In this document: piece by piece, positions 15,708 to 25,800 of the stretch
Layout: the number at the start of each line of letters is the position of its first letter
How positions within the stretch are numbered: the stretch's first letter is position 1
Assembly (NCBI RefSeq): GCF_004341165.1
Contig: NZ_SLZR01000009.1
Coordinates: 62,001 to 126,000, forward strand
Direction of reading: 5' to 3'
DNA length: 64,000 nt
Source of the DNA: Reinekea marinisedimentorum
Lineage (GTDB): Bacteria; Pseudomonadota; Gammaproteobacteria; Pseudomonadales; Natronospirillaceae
The notes under the pieces: model-generated
Told to the model about the DNA's origin: nothing
Seen by the model: the letters and a program-made list of their open reading frames with translations, nothing else
Database searches by the model: none
Position numbers and translations under genes: made by a program

Positions 15708-18572
15708 TTGAAAACCACCTATTCCTCTGTTGGCCTTGTCAGGGCGGCAATCGTTGCTGCCTCCTTCTTTGTCACTGGGTTTGCCTTTGCCGGGCACCTT
15801 GATGATCGCCTGGAGCCCTCCACTGCGTTAGTTACGGGTAAATTGGAGAACGGTCTGTCCTACGCCGTAGAGCATATCGGTCGCCCGGAAAATCTCGGTG
15901 TTATCTGGCTGGTGGTGAATGTTGGCTCTGTCCATGAAAGTGAAAAACAGCAAGGTCTTGCGCATTTCGTTGAGCATATGGCGTTTAATGGCACCGAGGA
16001 TTTTCCAAAGAACGAGCTGATTAAGTATTTCGCATCTGTTGGTATGAGTTTTGGGGGTGACGTAAGTGCAATTACAGATTTTGATCGCACAACCTATTGG
16101 TTGAAGGTGCCCACGGATGATCCGGCTGTTCTGGAAGAAAGCTTCAGAGTGCTGGAAAACTGGGCACATAAGGTGAGCTTTGATGCGCAGGAAGTCGATA
16201 AGGAACGGGGCGTTATCCTGGAGGAGTGGCGCATAAAGCAGTCACCAGACTATCGCCTTCTGCAACAGGAGTTTGCCGTTAACTATAAAGATACGCTCTA
16301 TGCTCAGCGAGCGCCTATCGGCCAGCCTGACGTTATTCAGAATGGCTCTCGTGAAGACTTAATCCGGTTTTATAAAGACTGGTACCAGCCTCAGAATATG
16401 ATGGTTCTGGCGGTGGGAGATTTTAATAAGGCGCACATTGAAAGTCTTATTAAGAAATACTTCTCCGCTTTGCCGGCAGCGGAGAGCCCCCGAACTGCCG
16501 CCTATTTGAGTATTCCGGATCATCATGAAACCCTGGTTAGCATCGCAACCGACCCGGAAGCTCAGGCTGCCAGCATTACTCTTAAAATTGATCAAAAGCG
16601 AAAACCCGAAACGACCTTAAAGAGCAAGGTTGAACAGTTAAAAAACCAGCTGTTCTATAGTCTTTTGGCGCAGCGCCTTGTCGAGGTTCAAAGGACTGCA
16701 GACTTTGATGCCGCTTCAACCGGTGTCCAGCTTGCTCATGGCTTAGGTTTAAGAACGAATCTGACTATTCAGGCGACCGCGAACAGCAGTCAGCTGGAGC
16801 AGGTGATGAAAAAGCTGCTAAGTGAAACCTATCGGGTTGCACAACATGGCTTTGGCGCAGAAGAATTTAAGCGCGTCAGTGGCCACTACCGAAATACCCT
16901 TCAGAGCCAGGCCAATGGGCAGTCGACATTCAAGCAAAAGCATAACGCTATGCTCGACCAACTGATACTGGAGGCGCCCTACGCCGGTGAGAAAAATCTG
17001 GCAACCATGCTGTTGGCGCAGTTGGATGACATCACTGTTGAAGATATCAATGATGTTGCCAAAGAATGGCTCTACCACAACGATAACCGATCGGTCTTTT
17101 TGCGGGCCCCGGATGACCAGGCGGATGCAATACCCTCAAAAAAACAGATCATAAAAGCCTGGAAGAAAGCGGTGGCAGCGTCGTATGAGCCCTATACCGA
17201 GTCAGAAACCATTGATCAGCTTATCAGCGAAATACCGGAACCGGGCAAGGTCATTAACTACTTTTATGAAAAGCGTTATGACGCACACCTTTGGCGTCTG
17301 AGTAATGGTGCCAGAGTTATTCTGAAAGATCGTAAGTTTGCCGAATATGGTATTTGGATGAAGGCAAGCAGCGAGGGTGGTCAATCCAAATTGGATGACA
17401 AGCTGTACCGAGCCTCTCCTTACGCCGGGGCGATCATCGACTATATGGGCGTTGGCGATTTCAGCAGCGCGCAACTGCAGCGCTTTTTACTTGATAAAAA
17501 CGTTAACTTGAAAACCTCTTTAACAGAAACGCATGAGGTTTTGTCCGGGTCGACCACAAATGAAGACCTGGAAACCTTCTTTCAACTCTTACACCTTAAA
17601 TTCACGCAACCAAGAGTCAACGCTCAGGATTATAATTTTATTAAGGATCAGCTGAGGGCTGCTTTGAATAGCCAGCAAATGAAGGCGTCCTGGCGGTTTC
17701 TGGAGGCCGTTTACTTAGCCAGCAATAAACATAACCCTCGCTCGGTAAATGTATTTTCCCCAACGGCGCTGAACTTCAACAGCCTGGATGACACTGTAGA
17801 AATTTATCAGGATCGTTTTAGCGATGTGGGTGACTTCACCTTTGTTTTTGTGGGCGACATTGATAAAGCCAGCATCGAAAGCCTGTTGAAAACCTATATT
17901 GCCTCGATTCCGGGTGAGCCCTTTGCCGAAAAGGAAACCTGGCAATATCGGGAAGATCAGCAAACCAAAGGCCACCTTGAAGTCCACCTGAAAGAAGGTA
18001 CAGAGAACAAAGCGTCTGTTCGTATGGAGCTTCGTGGTCAGCATGCCTGGAAGAGTTACAGCAGGGAGGTCTTCAAGGCTGGCACATCCGCTTTGCAAAT
18101 TTTACTGACGGAAGAAATTCGGGAGAATTTAAGTGGCACCTATGCAATTACAGTGGGCCAGTCGATATCGGAGTTTCCTGAGGGTAATTACACCATTGCT
18201 ATTTCATTTGATTGTGAGCCTGAACGGGTCAATGAACTGGTCACAGCGGTACGGAGAGCCTTAACCAAGGCGGCAGAACAGGGATTTTCAACAGAAGTTA
18301 TTACCAGTGCGATACAGCAAGTGGTTGAGCAGCGAGATCGGGACATGAACCGAAATAAGATATGGCTGGATAACCTGGCAGATATCAGTTTGCATGAGCG
18401 ATCTTATATCTTAGAAGACTACAAGTACCGTATTGCAATGACCAATGTGAAGGTGAGTAAAGTGAATGATGCCTTTAAGGTTTTTTTGCGAACGCCCGAT
18501 ACGCTCTATGCAACCTTGCTGCCCGAAGGCTCCGAGGTTGAGGTAGAAGAGCAGGGTGCTCTTCTGTATTAG
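15708..18572 (+). CDS. M16 family zinc metallopeptidase (pitrilysin-like)
   Basis: A 954-residue exported peptidase of the insulinase/pitrilysin family. Signal peptide about residues 1-28 (FFVTGFAFA), then the inverted zinc motif HFVEH at 86-90, with a KERGVILEEWR segment at 165-175 supplying the third ligand. The length fits a protein with four M16 repeats, the second pair catalytically inactive, as in PqqL-like periplasmic proteases. The TTG start is supported by AAGGA eight bases upstream and no in-frame ATG is nearby. Its substrate is unknown. It lies between a yacL fragment on the left and intact yacL on the right, so its neighbourhood was rearranged. Confidence 0.9.
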   Translation: MKTTYSSVGLVRAAIVAASFFVTGFAFAGHLDDRLEPSTALVTGKLENGLSYAVEHIGRPENLGVIWLVVNVGSVHESEKQQGLAHFVEHMAFNGTEDFPKNELIKYFASVGMSFGGDVSAITDFDRTTYWLKVPTDDPAVLEESFRVLENWAHKVSFDAQEVDKERGVILEEWRIKQSPDYRLLQQEFAVNYKDTLYAQRAPIGQPDVIQNGSREDLIRFYKDWYQPQNMMVLAVGDFNKAHIESLIKKYFSALPAAESPRTAAYLSIPDHHETLVSIATDPEAQAASITLKIDQKRKPETTLKSKVEQLKNQLFYSLLAQRLVEVQRTADFDAASTGVQLAHGLGLRTNLTIQATANSSQLEQVMKKLLSETYRVAQHGFGAEEFKRVSGHYRNTLQSQANGQSTFKQKHNAMLDQLILEAPYAGEKNLATMLLAQLDDITVEDINDVAKEWLYHNDNRSVFLRAPDDQADAIPSKKQIIKAWKKAVAASYEPYTESETIDQLISEIPEPGKVINYFYEKRYDAHLWRLSNGARVILKDRKFAEYGIWMKASSEGGQSKLDDKLYRASPYAGAIIDYMGVGDFSSAQLQRFLLDKNVNLKTSLTETHEVLSGSTTNEDLETFFQLLHLKFTQPRVNAQDYNFIKDQLRAALNSQQMKASWRFLEAVYLASNKHNPRSVNVFSPTALNFNSLDDTVEIYQDRFSDVGDFTFVFVGDIDKASIESLLKTYIASIPGEPFAEKETWQYREDQQTKGHLEVHLKEGTENKASVRMELRGQHAWKSYSREVFKAGTSALQILLTEEIRENLSGTYAITVGQSISEFPEGNYTIAISFDCEPERVNELVTAVRRALTKAAEQGFSTEVITSAIQQVVEQRDRDMNRNKIWLDNLADISLHERSYILEDYKYRIAMTNVKVSKVNDAFKVFLRTPDTLYATLLPEGSEVEVEEQGALLY

Positions 18573-18627
18573 CAAGCCTTTAGCCGTATTTGCGCGGGCA
18601 GATAATGCTGTACACCTGGGCGGGGCG

Positions 18628-18990
18628 CTACTCGCCAATAAATACTTTCCAGTCGACAACCGCGATTTTAAAATCCTGCAGGCCGCATTCAGCCTGCAGC
18701 TCCTGTTGCTCCAGACCATTGTCTTGCAGGAATGTCTGGTCGGCATCATCGTATTCTTCACCCACAATCATTGCATCCTGCGGGCTGAGCGTCAGCGTCA
18801 GCCGCTGGCCAAACAGGGTTTTCTCACCGAGGTTATTGAATTCCAGCTGCTCTATTTCATGGATTAAGGCCGTACAGCGTTCTGTACTGCTGCCAATTTC
18901 ATCGCTTAACCATTGACCAAACAATTCATGGCCCATTGAAAACTCGGCTAACGGCTGGCCAAAGTCATCGAAACTGAACTCGTAATCCAT
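18628..18990 (-). CDS. yacL: UPF0231 family protein YacL
   Basis: A 120-residue acidic protein matching the YacL/UPF0231 family of gammaproteobacteria, recognised from the opening MDYEFSFDDFGQPLAEFSMGHE, where MDYEF and the SMGHE turn are conserved. An upstream ATG would add seven residues, but family members begin at MDYEF. The cellular function is not established. It is convergent with the M16 gene and divergent from radA. Its last 49 coding bases are duplicated at 15091-15139. Confidence 0.88.
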   Translation of the reverse strand: MDYEFSFDDFGQPLAEFSMGHELFGQWLSDEIGSSTERCTALIHEIEQLEFNNLGEKTLFGQRLTLTLSPQDAMIVGEEYDDADQTFLQDNGLEQQELQAECGLQDFKIAVVDWKVFIGE

Positions 18991-19120
18991 TGTGTAAACT
19001 TCGCTGTGCATGAAAAGCCGGCATAGTAACCGATTCGCCGCCGGTGCTGAACGCTACCTTGTGTTGAATGAGCGCATTCGGTATAAAGATCACTCGATAA
19101 AATAACTGGATATAATTACA

Positions 19121-20506
19121 GTGGCGAAAGCGAAGATTCAATTTGTCTGCACCAGCTGCGGCGCGGACTACAGCAAGTGGCAGGGTCAGTGCGGTGAGTG
19201 CAAGGATTGGAACACGCTGAAGGAATTTCGCGAGTCCAAAGCTCCGGCTGGCCGGCCCGATTTTTCGCAGGGCGATCGCTTTGCCGGCTATGCCGGTGCC
19301 AAGGCGAGCATTAAAGCGTTGAGCGAGGTCGACCTGAACGAGCAGGCACGGCTGGAAACCGGCATCAGCGAGTTCGACCGTGTGCTTGGTGGTGGCCTGG
19401 TGGCGGGCAGTGCGGTGCTCATCGGTGGTCACCCCGGTGCCGGTAAAAGTACGTTGCTGCTGCAAACCCTGTGCGTGATGGCGAAGCAGTTTTCGGTGCT
19501 GTATGTGACCGGTGAGGAATCCATGCAGCAGGTGGCGATGCGCGCCCAGCGTTTAAACCTGCCGCGCGATGATCTGAAAATTCTCTCCGAAACCAGTGTT
19601 GAAACCATTACTGAAGTGGCTAAAGAGGTGCAGCCGAAGATTCTGGTGATCGACTCCATTCAGGTGATGCACGCGCCGGGGATCGAATCGGCCCCCGGCA
19701 GTGTCGCCCAGGTGCGTGAATCGGCCGCCTGGCTGACGCGCTTTGCCAAGCAGACCGGCACCATTCTGATTCTGGTCGGGCACGTCACCAAAGACGGCTC
19801 TCTGGCCGGCCCCAAGGTGCTTGAACACATGATCGATGCCTCGGTGATGCTGGAAAGTTCGGGTGATTCCCGCTTCCGTACCCTGCGTGCCATTAAAAAC
19901 CGCTTTGGTGCGGTGAACGAGCTGGGCGTGTTTGCCATGCTCGACAGTGGCCTGAAGGAAGTGAAGAACCCCAGTTCCATCTTTCTGAACCGTTCCGGTG
20001 AGGATTCGCCCGGCTCGGTGGTGACCGTGGTTTGGGAAGGTACGCGACCGATGCTGATCGAGTTCCAGTCACTGGTCGACAGCGCCACCATGGGCCATCC
20101 GCGTCGGGTCGCTGTAGGTTTGGATACCAACCGGCTGAACATGATGCTGGCCATCCTCAATCGTCATGGCGGTATTTTTACCGGCGATCAGGATGTGTTC
20201 ATCAATGTGGTGGGTGGCGTGCGGGTTAATGAAACCGCCGCCGACCTCGCCAGTACGCTGGCGATTCTTTCCAGCCTGCGCGATAAGCCGATTTCATCGA
20301 ACTGGGTGGTGTTTGGCGAGATTGGCCTGAACGGCGAGGTTCGCCCGGTGCCGAATGGTCAGGAGCGCATTGTTGAAGCCGCCAAGCATGGCTTTACCCG
20401 CGCTATTGTGCCCATTGGCAATAAACCGCGTAAGAATATTGAGGGTATTCAGGTGGTGCCGGTGAAGAATTTGGCCGAGGCGCTGGAGCAGATTCGGGAG
20501 GGGTAG
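19121..20506 (+). CDS. radA: DNA repair protein RadA (Sms)
   Basis: RadA is a RecA-like ATPase that drives branch migration during recombination and repair. The 461-residue protein shows the full architecture: a C4 zinc finger (C10, C13, C24, C27), Walker A GGHPGAGKST at 102-111, the RadA-specific KNRFG motif at 259-263, and a C-terminal Lon-like domain (EIGLNGEVRPV). The GTG start at 19121 begins MAKAKIQFVC, as expected for the family. It is divergent from yacL and followed by a CTAG-rich repeat. Confidence 0.95.
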   Translation: MAKAKIQFVCTSCGADYSKWQGQCGECKDWNTLKEFRESKAPAGRPDFSQGDRFAGYAGAKASIKALSEVDLNEQARLETGISEFDRVLGGGLVAGSAVLIGGHPGAGKSTLLLQTLCVMAKQFSVLYVTGEESMQQVAMRAQRLNLPRDDLKILSETSVETITEVAKEVQPKILVIDSIQVMHAPGIESAPGSVAQVRESAAWLTRFAKQTGTILILVGHVTKDGSLAGPKVLEHMIDASVMLESSGDSRFRTLRAIKNRFGAVNELGVFAMLDSGLKEVKNPSSIFLNRSGEDSPGSVVTVVWEGTRPMLIEFQSLVDSATMGHPRRVAVGLDTNRLNMMLAILNRHGGIFTGDQDVFINVVGGVRVNETAADLASTLAILSSLRDKPISSNWVVFGEIGLNGEVRPVPNGQERIVEAAKHGFTRAIVPIGNKPRKNIEGIQVVPVKNLAEALEQIREG

Positions 20507-20510
20507 TATT

Positions 20511-20630
20511 AGATTCTAGATGCTAGATAGTTAGATGCGAGAGTTGAGCCGCATCTAGCATCTAGTAACTAGAATCCAGCATCTAGTAACTAGCATCTAG
20601 TAACTAGCATCTAGAATCTAGAATCTAACT
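20511..20630. repeat. CTAG-rich degenerate repeat array
   Basis: About 120 bp built from variations of the words ATCTAGCATCTAG, TAGTAACTAG and AGAATCTAG, with CTAG many times. The left half (from GATTCTAG) can pair with the inverted right half (ending CTAGAATC) over about 27 bp with mismatches. It lies between the convergent ends of radA and the PA4642-type gene. A related array lies at 27495-27561. Confidence 0.85.
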
Positions 20631-20639
20631 ATCCAGCCC

Positions 20640-20915
20640 CTACCCCAACACCGCCAAATAATCCCCACCCTTGGCATGCGTCGCCACGATCTGTGCCAGC
20701 GTTTTGCCTTCCAGGTTGGTGGCATGGATATTCCGGTTCTCGGATTTAAACAGTTCAACAAACGCTTCAAAGGCCGCGGCATCCATCCGTGTATAGGCTC
20801 GGTACAGGCAGTGAAAATCTCGGTCGGTACCGTCATATGTGTTAAAGTTCAGGTATTCACGAAGCTGCTCATCGCCCCATTGTACATCCTCAACTCTGGA
20901 CTTATCTTTTTTCAT
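20640..20915 (-). CDS. PA4642-type protein of unknown function
   Basis: A small soluble protein of about 91 residues, beginning MKKDKSRVEDVQWGDEQLREYLNF. The pattern (short lysine-rich start, a GDEQL motif, a TYDGTDRDFHCLYRAYTRM core, then FVELFKSENRNIHATNLEGKTLAQIV) resembles the family represented by Pseudomonas PA4642. No enzyme motif is visible and no role is known to me. The frame stays open upstream to 20993, but the extension is hydrophobic, unlike the family, so I start at MKKDK. It is divergent from tamA. Confidence 0.75.
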   Translation of the reverse strand: MKKDKSRVEDVQWGDEQLREYLNFNTYDGTDRDFHCLYRAYTRMDAAAFEAFVELFKSENRNIHATNLEGKTLAQIVATHAKGGDYLAVLG

Positions 20916-21066
20916 TGTGAGTAAGTATCCGTTGATAAAATTGAAGGTCATAATAATGACGGTCTTCTTTCGGGTAAAATGAACAAATAGCATAGTGACT
21001 GTTCAAAGCAGAATAAGATGGCGCATTCAGCCGGTGTTAAGGGTTACAACGAGAATATCTGTATTC

Positions 21067-22830
21067 ATGAAAAACTTGCTTGTTTGCATATTCTGTTTTG
21101 CAGCTGTGTCCGTTGCCGCGGAAGAACTTGCTTCCGCCAGCCGTTGGAACACCTCGGTTAAACCCTACAAGTTCGAGCTGCAGGGCGAGCTGGTGCGTAC
21201 GCTCAACGAATATCGCGATTCGGTAAACCTGTCTGGCATCAGCCTGGAAAAAAGCCGCCAGATCCGCGCGGAAACAGAACGCCTGCGCCTGCTGCTGAGA
21301 AGCCGCGGCTATTATCAGGCCAGCATCGAATCCGAATGGCCGGAAGGCGAGGCCAGGCCCGACTATCAGATTATCCTCGGTGACCGCTTCACCATCAGTT
21401 CTATCGAGCTGGAAGGTAACTTCCAGCCGGTGGATGATAAATGGCAAACGCTGAAGGTTGGCGACGATCTGTCTGCCACCGATGTGGTCAGCCAGCAGAC
21501 CAAGCTGAAAAGCTACATTGAAGATCAGGCCTGTTATTACAACATCAATGTATCCCATAAGGTGGTTCTCGATGAGGCTCAGCGCAGTGGCGCTTTAACG
21601 CTGGTCGCCTATGTTGCCGACCCGGCCGAATTCGGTACCGTCAGCTTCACCGGTGAAGATGAAGACAAACAGTCGTTTCTGCTGCGCTCCAGTGGTATTA
21701 AACCCGGTCAGTGCTACAAGGCCAGCTCGGTGGATTCAGCGGTTATTTCGCTGCTCGATGTCGGCCTGTACAGCCGGGTGAAGCCCACCTCCATTCGCAC
21801 CGCAGATGGCAATGTCGATGTAAACTTCCGGCTCACCAAGAAGAAAAAGCGCACGCTTTCTGCCTCGATCGGCTGGGAAACCGAAGCCGGCCCTATTGCC
21901 GGTGCCGGCTGGTTGCACCGCGACCTCTTCTCCAGTGCCCAAAGCCTGGAGCTGGAGCTGTCGGTGCAGGAAACCAACCAGACCGCCAGCGCCACAGTCA
22001 TCATTCCCAGCTTTTTTGACCGCCGTAACCGTCTGAACTGGGAGAATACCGTCGAGCACGACACTTCCGACTACGAGACCTACACCCTTTCCAGCACTAC
22101 CACGCTGGAGCGTCAGGCCTCCAGCACATCCTATTACGAGTACGGTATTGGCTTCAGTCAGGAGAACGAGAATGTCGATGGCGACTGGGATAACTACCAC
22201 CAGATCCGTCTGCCGCTGCTGTACCGCTACGATACCGTCGAAGACCCGTTCGACCCGGAAACCGGCTATCGCCTGTCGTTCGAGCTGGAGCCGGTCTGGG
22301 ATATCGACGATAACTTCACCCCCTTCCTGCTGACCGGTATTGGTGTGCAAACCTTTTACGAGCTTGACCCGCGCCTGACCATTGCCAACCGCGTGAAGTG
22401 GAGCTCGCTCTGGTACGGCGATTACTTTGGCTCCACGCAGGAAAACATTCCGGAGTCGGAATGGCTAACCGCCGGTGGCAGCACCTCGATTCGCGGCTAT
22501 GCCTACGAATCCATCGAGCTTGCAGAAAAGTACGAGGCCGACGATGACGATGCCGGTGATATCGCCGGTGCCACCCAACGCTGGATCTCCAACAACGAGC
22601 TGCGCTTTCGCTTGAGTGAATCCTGGGGCTTGGTGACCTTCTTTGATGTCGGCTCGGTCAGCGAGGAGATTAACCCGCTGAATCAGGATATCTGGTATGC
22701 CGGCGCCGGCGCGGGCATTCGCTTCTACACCAGCTTCACGCCGATCCGCCTGGATGTGGCGTTTCCGCTCAATCCGCGTGACGAAGACGAATCCTTTATC
22801 GTCTATGTCAGTTTGGGGCAGGCGTTCTGA
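21067..22830 (+). CDS. tamA: Translocation and assembly module outer-membrane protein TamA
   Basis: Omp85-family outer-membrane protein that works with TamB in autotransporter assembly or lipid transport to the outer membrane. From ATG 21067 it is 587 residues, close to the usual TamA length, with a signal peptide (MKNLLVCIFCFAAVSVAA). POTRA repeats occupy about the first 260 residues, and a 16-strand barrel follows, including the lid-loop motif GGSTSIRGY of Omp85 proteins. An in-frame ATG at 20995 would put 24 charged residues before the signal peptide, so I prefer 21067. The stop overlaps the tamB start by one base. Confidence 0.92.
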   Translation: MKNLLVCIFCFAAVSVAAEELASASRWNTSVKPYKFELQGELVRTLNEYRDSVNLSGISLEKSRQIRAETERLRLLLRSRGYYQASIESEWPEGEARPDYQIILGDRFTISSIELEGNFQPVDDKWQTLKVGDDLSATDVVSQQTKLKSYIEDQACYYNINVSHKVVLDEAQRSGALTLVAYVADPAEFGTVSFTGEDEDKQSFLLRSSGIKPGQCYKASSVDSAVISLLDVGLYSRVKPTSIRTADGNVDVNFRLTKKKKRTLSASIGWETEAGPIAGAGWLHRDLFSSAQSLELELSVQETNQTASATVIIPSFFDRRNRLNWENTVEHDTSDYETYTLSSTTTLERQASSTSYYEYGIGFSQENENVDGDWDNYHQIRLPLLYRYDTVEDPFDPETGYRLSFELEPVWDIDDNFTPFLLTGIGVQTFYELDPRLTIANRVKWSSLWYGDYFGSTQENIPESEWLTAGGSTSIRGYAYESIELAEKYEADDDDAGDIAGATQRWISNNELRFRLSESWGLVTFFDVGSVSEEINPLNQDIWYAGAGAGIRFYTSFTPIRLDVAFPLNPRDEDESFIVYVSLGQAF

Positions 22831-25800
22831 TGCTACGGAAAATTGCCCGCCAAACCTGGACTACGACGCTTCGAATTCTGCTGATTCTGCTGGTTTTGAT
22901 GACGCTGGCGTTGGTGGTTGCCTTTGGTACCGAAGGCGGCCGTATTACGGTGGTGAAGCAATCGCTGCAGCTGATCAATGTTGCCACCGCTAACGATATT
23001 GAGCTGAAGGGCATCCGCTCGCCCTCTATGCGCCAGTGGCGGGTAGAGCAGGTACTGATTCGTGACGCCGATAACCAGCCGAAGCTGCGGGTGCGCGACC
23101 TGCAAATTGACTGGAACTGGCGCTACGCACTGCAGCATCGCTGGTGGTTCAACCAGATTCAGCTCGATGCGTTAACGGTGTACAAGAGCACCGGTGAATC
23201 CAACGCCACGCCGGCCGAAACGCTGGCCGAGCTGTACCGCGCCTGGCCGCAGATTCCGGCGGTGCGTATCGATGCCGTCAGCGTCGACCAGCTGCGTATT
23301 GAACACACCGAGCTGCCGCCGTTTCAGTCGGAACTGAGCGGTCAGCTGGAGCTCAACTGGGGGGCCATACCGGCCCGTTTTCTGCTGGCGCTGACCGATA
23401 ATTTGAACGGCAACTACTTTGCGGCAGAGCTCTCTGCTGATGCCATCGACTACTTCCGGCTCAGCGGTAGCCTGAGTGCCAATGCCGGCAGTGCATGGTC
23501 GCAGTGGCTGCAGTGGGACTTATCCGAGCCGGTCGACGCACGCTGGAGCCTGCGTATCGATTACAGCGAACCGGGCTTTCTCAGTGTGCTGATCGACGAT
23601 TGGGCGATGCCCTGGAAGAGCCACCAGATCACTTCCAGTGGTGAGCTGAAATACGATATTGAGCAGGCGCAGATGCAGTTCCTGCCGCTGAATGTTGAGC
23701 TTGATGAAAAGCCGGCAAGCCTTGATGGCTGGATCAGCCACGATAACGCCGACCTGAGTGTGACCGTCATCGAATGGAACATTGAGCCTTTTGCTGAGTT
23801 TATCGGGGTCAGTGATCTGCAGGGCCAGGCTTCGGTCAAGGCGCGGGTACAGGGCGGCTGGCGGCGTCCGCTGGTGGATGCGCAGCTCGATGCCAGCGGT
23901 CAGTGGCGTCAACAGCCGTTTGATTTGCAGGTCACCAGTAGCCGCACGGCGCAGAAGGTGACGCTGAAACAGGCCGAACTGACACTGGCCAATAATCAGA
24001 TTTCGGCAACCGGCGTGGTTGACTGGATAACCGATGAACTGGAACTGAGCTACAACGCCGAGCTGAGTACCGATCCGGTGTTCCGCTCGGTACTGCCGGC
24101 CGCGCTGGCCGGGGTTCAGGCCAGTGGCACGCTCAGTGGTGAAATTACCGGCGCTATTGAAAACCCGAGCGTGACCGCCGATGCCCGGCTGGAAGGCTTC
24201 TGGCAGCAGGATGCAATGCAGGCCAACATTCAGGCGCTCTGGCAGGATGGCACGTTGGCGTTGAGTGATGTCTCCCTGAATTTGCCGGTACTGAAGACGC
24301 AGGGCGACTTAACCTGGCAGGTCGCAGATAACCGCTGGAATGCACGGCTGGATATCGCAGAATGGCATACCGATATCTTTGACCGGCTGAACATTAACTT
24401 CCCGGTTACGGTCGATGGCGCCGGCGATGGCCAGCTGAATATCAGTGGCGTTGGCGAGCAATTCTCGATCGCGGGCCTGTTGAACTTTAACGGCGTCTGG
24501 CAGCGCTGGCCGATTGAGGCCGAGGTGAATCTGGATGAAATCAACGCCCGGCACATCCGCTTCAGTGACAGCCGCATTAAACTGGCCAGCAGCCAGCTGA
24601 TTGCTAACGGCGGTGTCGATTGGTCAGCGCAAGAGCTGGATCTGCACCTGGATCACACCCAGCTGCCGCTCGATGTGTTGCCGCAATGGTTCCCGGTCTG
24701 GCCATCCATATTGCAAACCCTGCACGGCAATATGACCGGCCATACCGATGTTACCGGCCCCTGGACCCGGCCGGCGGTGGCGACCGAGAGCAAGTTTGTT
24801 GGCCGCTGGTTTGATGAATACCTGGAGCTGGATCTGGCGGTTGAGCCGACCACCAACCTTGAGTGGAACATCACAAAATTTGATGCCAGCTGGCTTACCG
24901 GTCGCTGGCAATACACGGGGTTATTTGAGCCTTACGCGCTGCAGCTCGACGGCCGCGTGCAGGCCGATTCCATCAACAACCGCTACCTGCCGTTGCTGAC
25001 GCGTGAATTCACCGGCAATGAAAGGCAGCTGCCGGAGAACATGGATCTCGACTTCAGCGCCGATATGGCCATTTCCGGCAGCATTGTCGAGCCGGTGCTG
25101 GTGGGTAACCTCAGCTCGCGCGGGCAGATTGATCAGCAGCCGTTTGTGCTCGATGCCGATCTCAATTATCTGGATACCCATCACATGGTCATCAGCGAGG
25201 CTCAGGGCGTCTGGGCCGCCGGTGACTGGGTGCTTTCCGGCCGCTACGACTGGCATGATAACGAGATCATCATGACCATCGAAACCAACACCCCGGATGC
25301 CAAGCACCTGGTGCCCTGGGTGCAACTGGTTGTCGGCACCGACCCGAATTTCCGCTGGCTCGATGCCTGGCAGGGTTCGCTCAATGGCACTCTGCAGCTC
25401 GATAACCGCTTCGACAGCTGGAAGGTTCAGGGTGAGCTCGACAGCCAGGGCCTGTTGCAACAGCAACCCTACGAACTGCGCTGGCTGGGTGAAGGTGAAC
25501 TGCAGACCCAGCTTAACCATCAGTTTGAAGGCGAGTGGGGCGATGCCAGCATCAGCGCCAGCCTGATTAGTGGCAACCAGCTGCTGACCGGCAATGTTGA
25601 TGTGACGGCGTTGCAGTTTGCGCAGATTGATCTGTTTGTGGATATCTTCCCGGATCAGATGAGTGGCGAGCTGAATGCCGATATTCTGCTCTCCGGCGAG
25701 GTCAGCAAGCCCACGGTGAACGCGCAGATTAACGCCCGGGGCCGCTATCTGGCGCATGATTTTACGTCTGGCCTGCTGTTGCAGAGTGATGCCGATGGCT

